Below, piece by piece: positions 1 through 10,284 of a stretch of DNA of 64,000 nucleotides. Each line of letters opens with the position of its first letter. The stretch's first letter is position 1. Made by a program: the position numbers and the translations under genes. This stretch comes from Diphasiastrum complanatum. Its lineage: Eukaryota; Streptophyta; Lycopodiopsida; Lycopodiales; Lycopodiaceae. The stretch covers positions 44,005,967 to 44,069,966 of the forward strand of contig CM055096.1 in NCBI GenBank assembly GCA_029204225.1, in the 5' to 3' direction. The notes under the pieces are model-generated. The model was given only the letters and a program-made list of their open reading frames with translations. It was not told the origin of the DNA and made no database searches.

Positions 1-446
1 GTAATCAATATCCTATTCCTCATATGGATGACCTTTTTTATCAGCTTGGCACTTCATCTATCTTTTCCAAGATTGACCTTCGTTCTGGATACTACCAAAT
101 CAGGATGCATCCTTTTGATGAGCATAAGGTTGTGTTTCGTACTCACGTAGGTTTGTATGAGTTTCGTGTTCTTCCTTTCGGTGTTCAAAATGGTCCACCC
201 ACGTTTCAGAATGCTATGAATAATGTTTTATGTCCTCTTCTTGGTGTTCGAGTTTTAGTTTATTTTGGTGACATTCTTGTTTTTAGTACTTCTTTGTCTG
301 ACCATGTGTGGCATCTCTCGTCTGTGTTTGAGTTACTTGTTAAGCATCATTTGTTTGCTAAATTGTCTAAATGTTCCTTTGATGTTGTTGAGATTGAGTT
401 TTTGGGTTTCCTTGTTTGTCATGGTCGTCTTTGTCTTGATCCTTGA
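1..446 (+). pseudogene. Ty3/Gypsy reverse transcriptase fragment (inactivated)
   Basis: The frame is open from the left window edge and reads as a Gypsy RT core: SKIDLRSGYYQIRMHP, then VLPFGVQNGPPTFQNAMN, then a C-terminal part with FLGFLV. This enzyme copies the retrotransposon RNA into DNA. The catalytic box, normally Y/F-x-D-D, reads YFGDILVF here; the first aspartate is glycine (codon 267-269), so the copy should be catalytically dead. The frame ends at 446. The RNase H domain expected next is missing, because integrase sequence appears within about 200 bases. The element's 5' part lies outside the window. Assignment to Gypsy is confident. Confidence 0.9.
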
Positions 447-589
447 AAAATTCAGGCTATTGAGGATTGGCATGTTTGTCGGTTGCATATTTGTCTTGTC
501 CTGACTTCTGTGATGTTTATCGTCCTCATCCACTTCCTTCATCTCGGAAGTTCCAGGTTTATACTGTTGTTGATAATCGTTTATATCAT

Positions 590-1155
590 TGTGGTGCTTT
601 ATGTATTCTAGTTCTCTATCCATTCGTTCTCAATTGTTGTCTGATACTCATGCTTCTCCTATTGGTGGCCGTTTTGGGTTTCAGAAGTCTTATGCACATC
701 TTGAGGACCATTTCTATTGGCCATTCATGAAGTTTGAGCTAGCACATCTTATCCATGACTGTACCTGTGCCCGTAATAAATATTCCCGTGTTAAGTCTGT
801 TGGTTTGCTCAGAGTTGGCCCATTCCTCATCGCCAGTGGATAGACATTTCTATGGACTTTATCCTTGGCCTTCCTCATACCCGACGTGGTAATGACTCAT
901 GTATGGTGGTGGTAGATCGGTTCTCAAAACAGGCACATTTTATATTGGTCCGTAGTACTATTACAGCTGAGCAGTGCGCACGCCTTTTTATATCAGAGAT
1001 TTTTCGACTACATGGTTTTCCGCATACTATCCTTTCTTATCGGAATAGGGTGCCTCTTCCTCCTAATGATAAACCAGTCACCATTGCTTCTTTCTTATCA
1101 GGTGCTCGGGAGCTTATTGCTAGGGCTATTACTCATTTACAGGATGTCCAATAGC
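590..1155 (+). pseudogene. Gypsy integrase fragment, broken by frameshifts
   Basis: Frames at 589-843 and 852-1154 together give an integrase zinc region (HLEDHFYWP, then HDCTCARNKYSR) and the first part of the catalytic core (SMDFILGLPHTRRGNDS, VVVDRFSKQAHF). The core should have a D-D-E triad. The first Asp is present, but the second motif reads LHGFPHTILSYRN where family members have S-D-R, so Asp is replaced by Tyr at 1038-1040. The frame is lost near 1050, and the catalytic Glu region is deleted. This is a dead copy, collinear with the RT to its left. Confidence 0.85.
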
Positions 1156-1680
1156 GCTATCAGACTTCTGTTGATCGCCATCATTGTCATGTTGAGTCAG
1201 ATTGGTGATATGGTTTATCTCCGGCTACGTTTTGCGCGACATCATTTTGTTCAGAGTCACGCTTCTACTGAGAAGCTTGCACCACGTTATTATGGGCCTT
1301 ATCGTATTCTGAAGTGCCTCAATCCTGTTACATGTCGTTTACAGTTGTCTACTTCTACGCGTGCCTGTGATACCTTGCATGTTAGCATGTTTCGTGTTGC
1401 CATTGAGGATAATGCTCCTCGTGATCTCCCATTTCCTACAGATCCTGAGCTGTTCCCTTTCTTACCAGCTGCCATTCACCAGGTTCGCCTTAGTCGGCGG
1501 CACTGGCAGGTTTAGTTTTTGGTACAGTGGGATGGTCGTCCTATTGAGGAGGCCACATGGGAGCCCATTGATGTTTTTTATCATACACCATTATTGTCAT
1601 ATCAGGCTCGAGCCCTCATGGCCTTGGTTATTTCATCTACCACGAATATCATTGCAAATGTTCCCTCTACCTCATGATTC
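1155..1680 (+). pseudogene. Gypsy integrase C-terminus and chromodomain remnant
   Basis: The frame ending at 1515 contains the GPY-type motif APRYYGPYRILKCL and the segment DTLHVSMFR typical of the integrase C-terminus. After a stop at 1513-1515, the same frame continues with FLVQWDGRPIEEATWEP (about 1516-1566). This is a chromodomain core, the histone-mark-binding module that marks chromoviruses, and it targets integration to chromatin. Stops and the lost catalytic residues upstream show that the copy is inactive. The 3' LTR should lie just downstream, but I could not define its ends. Confidence 0.85.
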
Positions 1681-2705
1681 GGCTAGCCATGGCTATTTCT
1701 TTTTTGCATCTACCTACTTTGGGGTTCATTCGTAGGGTATATAGTGCAGCATTGTAGTCTTTTATTTAGTTGATGATGATTGCTCTTCTTTAGCCTCATT
1801 AAATATTCTCTCTTTCATGCTTTCTAGCCTAAGTCCTACTTTCTAGCATAGCTAGTGAATCTTAGCTTGTAACTGTGGTGAAACTCTATGGCACAATGCT
1901 CCAGACAACAATGAGTAGTGAGGACGACACTCGACGACCTTAGTCTCAGACATCTATGATATTTAGGTTATGTTCTCAGACCTTATCTGTTATCATTTAT
2001 GTCTATTGTGATGTGATGCCATATATGTGGCGTCCATAAAGACCAAAGACAGTTTTGACAAATTTTGAGACCGTCTGCATCGAGAGAGCCATCACCATAC
2101 ATCTAGTTGCTCACACACACGCTCAATTTGTCATAGACTACTACAGTTTGTTTTAGGCTGGAGTTCTTGTTTTCCCCATCTACCAGCTTTGCTAACTTGA
2201 GTTGTAGAGAAAAAAATCACTAAACACTGGCAAAAGTGAAGACTCCTTAGACTTTTGCATTGAAATTTTCCAAGTCACAACTATGGGGGTGATATTGTGG
2301 CTAGCAAGTTTGAGAGCTTCTACAAGAAAATCATTCCAAAAAACGATCCCTTCTAATACAACAAAGTTTCATAGAGTAAAAAGGCTACTTTCTTGCATGA
2401 CCCTTGCTTTGATATATGCAAGGATGCTAGGCAAAGATCTAAGCCATGTGGAGGAGTTGAAAAAGCTTTCCACACATGCAAGAAATTTTTAGAGAAAAAA
2501 AAATCAGCGTAAATATGAAGACAACAAGACACATTCTTGGACATGTGAAAGGCCCTGACACAATTCCAATTTACAAATTATAGGAAAGAATGTACGTCCT
2601 CAATGACTCGAGACACTAACTGAAATACACAAGTTATAAGGTAAAGCGTTCACTCTATTGATCTCTTCACAAAGTACAACGATAAAAAAAATACCAGAGC
2701 ATTGT
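1681..2705. other. Unassigned repeat-rich intergenic DNA
   Basis: Follows the Gypsy pol end and may include its 3' LTR, but no TG...CA boundary or second copy was found. No convincing coding region. AT-rich with scattered poly(A) and poly(T) runs. Confidence 0.4.
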
Positions 2706-2890
2706 GCAAGTCTCCTTCCAATCTTTGCTACATAAGAATCAATAAGGAATGCCTCTCTCTAGGTTCACTACATAAACTCCCTCAAGCACCCCTGCATTGC
2801 TGCAAGTCTCCTTCCAATCTTTGTCTACATAAGAATCAATAAGGAATGCCTCTCTCTAGGCTTACTAAATAAACTCCCTCAAGCACCCCT
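2706..2890. repeat. 88-bp direct tandem repeat (two copies)
   Basis: A unit starting GCAAGTCTCCTTCCAATCTT and ending CTCAAGCACCCCT is present at 2706-2793 and again at 2802-2890, separated by 8 bases. The copies differ by a few substitutions and a one-base indel, which suggests a moderately recent duplication. Function unknown. Confidence 0.9.
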
Positions 2891-3460
2891 TAACCCTAAC
2901 TTTCCTTAGTTGACATATGGCACATGCAACCAAGCCAGTAGCAAATGCCACTTGGCAGACACCTTGACACTTAGGCATGTAATGTAGAGTAGGCCCATGA
3001 CACATGTCACTCATGTATTAAAGTATCCAATTGGCATATGACATGTGGAAAAGTGTCACTCGTGTATTGGACCATCTATCCCAATCAGCATATGACAAGT
3101 GTCCTTTTTTGAAGAGGAAAATGCATTATCAAGAAAAGTGGTTCAATTTCAGAGTTGGAGTGCCAAGTTAAAGACATTTTTTGAGGATATTCCCATGATG
3201 AAAAATGGGTCATTTCGGGACTGTACACCAAATCACAAAATTGGTCACAAAATGGGTCGGTGGTACGCCTCAAAGTTGGATTGCGATGAACGGGCATGCT
3301 TACTTTGCCAAAGTGGGGAAATGGAAACATAGTGCCATTATCTTTTGGACTATAGCAGCCTAAAATCATTTTAGAATCACTTGGAAGGACTTTTTGATAG
3401 GCTATTGCATTTGATTCATATCCTTCTCAGCCATGATAATCTGCATATGCTTTGTAGGTT

Positions 3461-3579
3461 CATTATTAGAGCTCAGGTCCAACGGGGTTGGCTCAGTTGG
3501 TTAGCTTGACATCCAAAGTTTCTTTGGTCTCAGGTTCGAGCCTCCCCTTGGAAACCAAGAAGCATTATTAGAGCTCAGG
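3461..3579 (+). mobile_element. Ultra-short tRNA-like retroposon (SINE) with 17-bp target duplication
   Basis: An 85-bp insert (3478-3562) is flanked by exact 17-bp direct repeats, CATTATTAGAGCTCAGG, at 3461-3477 and 3563-3579. The insert has a pol III A-box-like stretch (TGGCTCAGTTGGTTAGC) and a B-box-like stretch (GGTTCGAGCCT) about 34 bases apart, as in a tRNA gene. GGGG near the 5' side can pair with CCCC near the 3' side. The 3' end carries a small CTTGG-AAA-CCAAG hairpin and no poly(A). The long exact duplication is the mark of retroposition by target-primed reverse transcription. It could also be a retroposed degenerate tRNA. It is not a functional tRNA: there is no clear anticodon arm and no CCA-compatible acceptor stem. 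Confidence 0.8.
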
Positions 3580-6040
3580 CAAGATGCAAGCAGATTTTGA
3601 AATTTTCCAAAGACGAGTTACTACTCTTTTTTATTACTCATATAATATGTGATTACTTGCAATAAACATGGACATCTCTCTCTTCTCCTCAACCTCTCCC
3701 TTTTTATATATGTCTAATCAACTTATCTAACTCAACATAAGCTATCTTGTGCAGCTATTAATTTTTTTTACTTTTTTAGTCAACTCAATTGATCTTTATT
3801 TTGTCAATTTCTTCGAATCATCCCAATACACAGACAAATTGGGACTACTACAAACTGCCTCAAAAGAGGACCCAAATTGGGACCATTTAAAATATCATAC
3901 TAATCTCAACTTGTGATTTTGGAAATTCAATTTGGAAATGGTGGAGCTTTGTAACAAGTTCATATTCATCAAGAAAACAATAAAATTTTGACCCTAATAA
4001 CAATTTACTATGATGCATCCTCTCAAAACAATGTCTTTTATTACTATTGTGTGGATTCATTTTGCAAATCTGAAATAATCAATTTTGTTGATCCTTTGTA
4101 GCCAACTTTTTGACTTTTTTGTTAAGCAGTTATTACTCCTTTTTACTCCCACTTGTTTTTTGGTCACAAGGTCCCAACATTGGTCCTAGTTTATTGCTTC
4201 CCAATGGGGCCTGTCAAAATAGGCTCACCTGACATAGTAAAAGTATGGACCTTTGGGAACGGGAACATTTTCTGGAAAGTGGGAATGCCATGTGTTCATT
4301 TTAAAATATTAAATGATAAAAAAGTAGAATGTTTCCTGGCCCTAACACCCATCTTTTCCCTAGAAAGATGGTGGACCTAATAACTAAATAGCTAGAAATG
4401 CAATTAATTATGGTTGAAAGAGTCCAATTATTATAAATGGGACTGCAACAGACGATATCCTGCTACATTGAAAACCAAAAAACAGGAAAGCCCACATGCC
4501 CACATAAATCCACAACCCTTTCTAATTACAGAGGCCCTTCCCACAAAAAAAATAAAAGATCTACCTCCAAGTGTTGGCCCACCAAGTAGCCAGCCCTCTC
4601 TACGAGCGCTCCTTAACAATAAGCTCTGCAGAAGAAAGTATTGTATGTACTCTTATGTGAAGGGAAAATGAAACGCTTGCAAAACAATTCCAATACACGC
4701 ACAAGTTCAATAAATAGACTCCTTGAATATCATTGCATACAGACAGCAATATTTCCATACAAGAATTTATACGACATCTGTATATGTTGTTTACAACTAG
4801 ATAACTACTTCTAAGATTCATAAAATTGAAAATTACAACCATTTCTTGAAGGTTATTAGCCAACAATAATCTAAAGTGGCAACAATGTCAACAAAGTAAC
4901 ATAGACTTTATGTTAAAAAATCATTTTTCCAAATGGCTAGGACCTGGTACACATCATATGATCTACATGTTAGGGAAGACGTGCTAATATGATTTTTGCA
5001 TTTCCATCTCACATGCTATCGATGAAAATGAGGAATGGGCAAAGCTGTACATGTGATTAATAAGCACACTAGCAAACATAGAACTTGAAATAACAAAGTA
5101 AGATTCTCTCCCCTTGACTGTCATGCAAGAGAAGGCTACCCTACTTGACAATCAAGCTTAAGGTACCAAAGTGATGCAGGGTCATCTCAAACCTTCTCTA
5201 TCTATAACTTAGTCACTCCTACAACCTTATTTTGAGATTCACAATCATCCCTTAATCTAGAAGGTGTATAATAACTATATAACTTGTGGAATGACACCTA
5301 GAGGAGGTTCGACTTCAAGCACACCTTCATGTGTGACATGGTTTCATTAAGTAAAGATGTTTTTTGATGAATACTCTAAAAGTATATTGTATAATGATTG
5401 TTAAAAAGCATTACTTCTAGGCACATCTCCAAGATGCTATGATCAAGCATCAACTCTCGAGCACTTTGGTTCAGAGGGACCAAGGATGGGAACATGTTTC
5501 CAAATAGGAATGGGGAATTGGAACAAAAATTTTCATGAGAAAAAGGGAATCAATGTAAATCGCCTCTATACCCTCATCAACGAGTATTCAGATCAATGAA
5601 AGCTCATATATTCATTGTGCAAGCATCCACCTGATCATCATTATCAACATGCACTTCCACCTTATTGTAGTCGATGATATTATAAAATTTATAAATGAAA
5701 ATCCATGATTGGTCTCTTACATCTATTTGTATAATATTTGAACATTGGCATAACCACATCATGGCTTGTGAATGATCTAGCTTATATTTGTAGCATACTA
5801 GACTATTTCTCCCTTGGTTGCTTTAGTATGTTGCCACTCGAGACTACACATACTTGGTTGGATATATAGCTTTTTGTACTGCTTATGGCAAACAAACAAA
5901 ATATCAACAACTATTATTGTTACCATCATCATCATCACCAATCGTCATCATCCTCCTTCTCATTAGTATTATTATTATGATTATCGTCAATGGACAATAA
6001 GAAAGTTATTCTCTTTTGCAATCCAATAGTAACAACTATT
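3580..6040. other. Unassigned AT-rich intergenic DNA
   Basis: No frame shows a recognisable domain, and the short open frames (4153-4380, 4414-4671) look random. A small tri-nucleotide stretch (ATC/ATT repeats) lies near 5920-5990. I see no genes, LTR pair or TIRs. Confidence 0.4.
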
Positions 6041-6423
6041 TGTTATGAACAGATTCACAGGTATTAGTATCAATGATGCATAAAAAACAGCAAAAGGCAT
6101 TCACATAGCATTCTCCAACTAAGAAACTGTATGAATATCAATGGCCGCCAATAGCTCAGGCAGATCTCCAAAATAGTACAACTCCCCTACAAGAAGCCCA
6201 AGACGCAAATGATCAAAACTAGCAAAGCCTCAGTGGCTATTTATAGTGGACAAACCCTACCTCCATATTGATTTGGAGGAAAAGTGAAATTCAAAAATTA
6301 GGGCCAGAAATAGAAAACCATCTAAAATAGTATTTCTAGGCCCGTCACGTGTAAATATAAACTACGTGTCCACTACTATTGTCGAAAGTAGAGAAGTATG
6401 GACTATAATGCGTGTCCATAACA
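6041..6423 (-). mobile_element. LTR (minus orientation) of a decayed LTR retrotransposon
   Basis: On the plus strand it starts TGTTATGAAC and ends GTCCATAACA, an inverted terminal match typical of LTRs. Read on the minus strand it carries CTATAAATAG, a TATA box, at about 6237-6247. The base after its end (6424) begins CTCCCCCCTTCT, which on the minus strand is AGAAGGGGGGAG, a polypurine tract directly before the LTR. So this is the 3' LTR of a minus-strand element whose internal part lies to the right. The second LTR was not found. Confidence 0.65.
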
Positions 6424-6870
6424 CTCCCCCCTTCTAGAACATTGCCCTCAATGTGGGCGATAAAATATTAACTACTAGAGCTACTTTAATACCGTTTTAT
6501 TGTCGTTTTCTTACCTGGGTTATACATTTTGTGCTAGTGGTGCCAGTCCAAAAGCTGAATCCCCTGCAGTCGCGAATATCCACTTTCAGTACAATGAAGC
6601 AAAGAGAATTATTAATCTCAATTCTAGTAGATAATAAGACTGGATCAGTATGTAAGTAATGGAGGTCGTTGGGCAATTGAGGTATCATCATCAACAAGTA
6701 ATGAAGAATCAAGAGCGGGAGCAACAAGAGCATCGGGACCATCAATATCTGAAAGATCAGCAGGAGGGATGACAGCAACAACATCACAATCAGGGACACC
6801 AACATCATGGAAATCAGCAAAGGGAATAAGATCAAATGAATCAGGTGTAATATCCAGAGGTGGTAGATGT
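6424..6870 (-). pseudogene. 3' internal remnant of an LTR retrotransposon
   Basis: Between the polypurine tract at 6424 and about 6870 the minus strand has an open, strongly acidic frame (segments such as DSFDLIPFADFHDVG and PPADLSDIDGPDALVAP). The composition and position fit the 3' coding end of a retroelement polyprotein. No catalytic motif is seen, so the superfamily cannot be assigned. The 5' part is missing. Confidence 0.45.
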
Positions 6871-8645
6871 TACGTACCCATAAGGGCACGCAACAGGTAA
6901 CTTGAGGTGACTGTCTCATTTATGGGACGGAACGTTGATCTGGAGCTATAGGTGTTTTGGGTGCCATGTGTCAATGTCTTATTGGCGCGTGGTGACCCTT
7001 TGTTATGGACCCGCGTTAGTGCGCACAACTGTCGCGTATTGATGGTCATGTGTGACTCCTATGGTCGGAGATGACCCCACCTGGACTATGTATATAGAGG
7101 TGGATCTCCATGAGCTTGTCATTCATTCTCTCCTAGAGAATGAAGAGCTCTTCCACTGGTGATCAGGTCAGGACGAATATCTAGGCCTCAGGATGTAGGT
7201 AGGTGAGGGTCGAGGGTAAGGTATGGTGGTATGGGACACCATGGCTTATCGGAGATCCGAGCTTGCTTGATGGTGGTCTATAGCTCCAATCCACGGGGGA
7301 GAGGTGGCAGTACCTCTATGGTTGGGCGATAACGTAGCGTTCGTCACCTGTTTGTGTCTTAGCAATGACCGGATCAACGATTGTGTATAAGGTGCAATCG
7401 TTCTTACTTAGGTTTTGGTTGGTTTAGACTTCTAGTTGATGTGTTTGGAAGGCTTAGTTTTCATCGTTGAATCGATGCGATCAACTTTGCTTTTCGGTTC
7501 GTTCAATTCCGAGGTTGTTTGGATAGGTTTTGGGCCTTGTATGCATGCTAAAGGGCTTATTTTTCTATGGTTTTTGTGGCTTTCTGCTTGTCGTTGTGAT
7601 TGCAGATATATTTGAACCGTGTATTCAAAACCTAAATGTCGGAATTTTTTGGAAAAACCATCAGAAAATCCTTGTTCTAACAGTTGCTGAAAACAGTCCA
7701 TAAAAAAAATTGCAGTGTTGGGTTCTGCTCTTTTTTTTGTTGTTGAAACCAATATATATATATATATCATAGTTCCCGCAGTACCGAGTACCGCGGGACC
7801 ATACTGGTACCACGCTACCGTAATATAATTATATTATTTATTATTTAATTATTTTTTTTAACCTAATCCCTCCCCCTCACTTCATCTCTCTCCCTACTGT
7901 CCGCGCCCTCCCTGCCTTCATACTGTCATTCCATTTCACGCCCTCCCTGTTGTATGCGCCCTATGCTTGAGTTTGATCTGTTGCCTTCCGCCCATACTTT
8001 CGCCCTACTATTGGTTCTTCCGCCATTGCTGTTTTTTTTCCAGCTTTCCGCCTCCTATCGCATTCATGATCGTCTGTGCCTCTTTTGCTAGTTTCCTCCA
8101 TCGCAATGGTGCTATCCGACCTTGCCGATCTGTGGGATGTGGTGGACGTTGTCAGGAGGGTTGCCGACAAGTTCAACAAGACCCAGTATTAGCATGTTAT
8201 TTGATATTGTTATTAATGAACATGCACTTTTACTTATAATTGACAGGCCCAAGACCTACATTTCACATGGTTCTTTTGGGCCCTAATATTTGAATTTCCA
8301 TATTTCCCTCCATTTAGTTAAAGGTAGTTTTTGATTAGTATAGATAGTCACTAAGGCTCCTTACGTCATTCTGGAGATCTCTCCTACTATTGCTCAACTA
8401 GAGCTTTAGCTTCAAACATCTATGACATTCAGGTTATGTTACTCGGAACCTAATGATTGAGGACCTAATGTCTTGTTCATGATGTAATGCAATATTTGTG
8501 ATGTGTTCAAAACTCCCCCCAATGATAGGATGTGTCCGAACTCAAAAAAGGATATGATGTCCACTGAGATGTTAGCAAATAGTCATGTGTCATCACTAGT
8601 TGCATGAGAGAAGGTTTCAGACTCTAGAGGGAAATAACATGCAAC
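6871..8645. other. Intergenic region with LTR-like and GC-richer segments
   Basis: 6868-7430 has an LTR-like look: a TGTTACG start, TATATAG near 7092 and GC-rich downstream sequence; no mate was found. 7787-7830 is rich in GGTACC-like words. 7860-8200 is C/T-rich and precedes a 28-codon frame, MVLSDLADLWDVV..., at 8107-8193, which could be a first exon but resembles no family I recognise. Nothing here can be called a gene with confidence. Confidence 0.35.
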
Positions 8646-8649
8646 AATG

Positions 8650-9756
8650 TATACACCCTATTCTAATACCTCCCGGACCTTTATGCAACAACAAGTATTC
8701 ACTCTAGGTGGACAACCACTTGAGGTGGTATCCTCTTACACTTATTTGGGGACTTCCTTCACTAGTCCTGCTTTTAGTATGAGACACACTGCCACAGTAA
8801 GGGTCATGGGGCCCTTGGGGGTCAAGCCGGACTTCTATCGCTCCAAGTTCTTAGAGCTAGATAGTGCTAGGGTCCCAGTTTTGCCTCGTTATTTGGATAG
8901 CAAACTTTCACATTGCCTCCATTTTACATTGGGTCAATTCCGAGTTTCCTCACACCAGCTATATGTTAAGACGGATCGCTTCCAGGGCATCCCTCATATG
9001 AGCAGACTTTGTTAGATGTGCACTTTGGGAGAGGTGGAATCAAAGGAGCATTTTCTATTTAGATGCCCTATCTATTATGAGATCCGGGGACACTATCATT
9101 GTCCTTTCCGAGATTCTCCAGTCACACTTCGATCAGTCACTTCATATGTTGACCCTCAATGTGTGGCATTGATGTTGCGTGAGATGTTCCTGCTCCGTAG
9201 AGATATTTGTCAAAGAGATCAGTATTGATACCATGACTCCCCGCAGACCCAGGTTACCTCATTTTTCTCTAGGAGATGATCTAGAGCAGACATTGATGCC
9301 GACATTTTGGCAGAGGATGAGTCAGATATCTTATCTTGGGATTTTCATCAAGATCGGCGACAGCATATTGCCTGCAGACCACACGTCATGGCTACCAAGA
9401 GACTAGACAGATCTAGAGCTCATGTGCGTCGGCCCACAACTTCAACACCTGCATCTTCTTCTATCCTTGCTTTCTTCAACAGCAGTCCGGCGATGACATG
9501 ATCTATCATATAGTTCAGACGGTTATTGTATAGTTATACGACACTCCATTGTACCAATTTCAGGCCTCCATGTCTGAGGGCGGTTTAGTTTAGAGATTCT
9601 GTTTAGAGACCAATCATTTTAACTAGTAGTTGTCGTTTGTTTATGGAGACATTTATATGCTCCTTTCAGTATCTATCGCACTTGAGATGTCCTTATTTGG
9701 TCTTATATGCCTTTTGGCATTAAAAGACGTTAATAAAGCTTTCTTTCTTTCTCTAA
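8650..9756 (+). mobile_element. 5'-truncated LINE copy, 3' end only
   Basis: The frame at 8647-9015 carries the post-RT segment (LGGQPLEVVSSYTYLGTSF), which is homologous to the minus-strand LINE at 16-21 kb (LGGQILELVPSYTYLGVLF). The next frame (9016-9228) has the C-terminal zinc motif CTLGEVESKEHFLFRCPIYY. An in-frame stop at 9013-9015 separates them. The 3' UTR ends with the family signature: hairpin ATGCC-TTTT-GGCAT at 9707-9720, AATAAA at 9732-9737, then a (TTTC)n/CT tail at about 9739-9754. The RT core, endonuclease and ORF1 are absent, so the copy is dead on arrival. Confidence 0.85.
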
Positions 9757-10125
9757 TCCAATATCATATCCAAGGAGTCTCATCCAGAGATAATGAGCCT
9801 GCTCATCACATCCCATGACTAGGAGTGATGGCTGAAGAGAATCTCTGGATAAACAAGTCACTCCGCTCAATCCTCTGCCACCTGCTGACCTCACTTGGTC
9901 TCTCTATATATCAATGCCCATGTGAAAACAGAAAAAGTAGGTCGCAACAATGATACAGAGCTCATCTTATGATCCATCTTTCTTTTTAGCAAGAATTATC
10001 AGCGAGGCAAAAGAGAGTAGCTAGGCATTATCTGCTTACTTTTAGTTAGGGAAGGGATTTGAGTTTAATGTAACAAAAAGCCAAAGTTGTTGTCACATCC
10101 AGGTTCTTTTTGCACAAGCAGCCTT
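9757..10125. other. Intergenic, between LINE tail and POLD1-like gene
   Basis: No coding feature seen. If the polymerase-delta-like gene ends at the tentative last exon (10126), this is its 3' flank. Confidence 0.35.
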
Positions 10126-10284
10126 TCACGCTAGGTGACTAATCGCAGTTGGTTGGCTCATGGTATCAAGTAAATAGTGGATGGGAAGGCACTTCTGCTG
10201 CACCAATTTGCTCATTGAATAGTTTTCGTCGCCACAATCATGAGGCCATAATCCGCCGACTTGCTCACATCTTTCCTTGGCCTC
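10126..10284 (-). CDS. Possible alternative terminal exon of POLD1-like gene
   Basis: After an acceptor-like AGAAAACAG, a phase-0 frame of 52 codons (EAKERCEQVGGLWPHDCG...) ends in TGA at 10126-10128. It does not resemble the POLD1 region expected here. If used, the protein would end without any polymerase domain. Tentative: it could equally be intron or intergenic sequence. Confidence 0.25.
   Translation of the reverse strand, partial: EAKERCEQVGGLWPHDCGDENYSMSKLVQQKCLPIHYLLDTMSQPTAISHLA

Noticed and set aside
3478-3562. A functional tRNA gene
   Set aside because: A and B boxes are present, but the arms do not form a normal cloverleaf, and the insert is flanked by target duplications, so it is a retroposon.
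8107-8193. Short plus-strand gene MVLSDLADLWDVV...
   Set aside because: 28 codons, no recognisable family and no supported downstream exon. Could be a first exon but cannot be shown.
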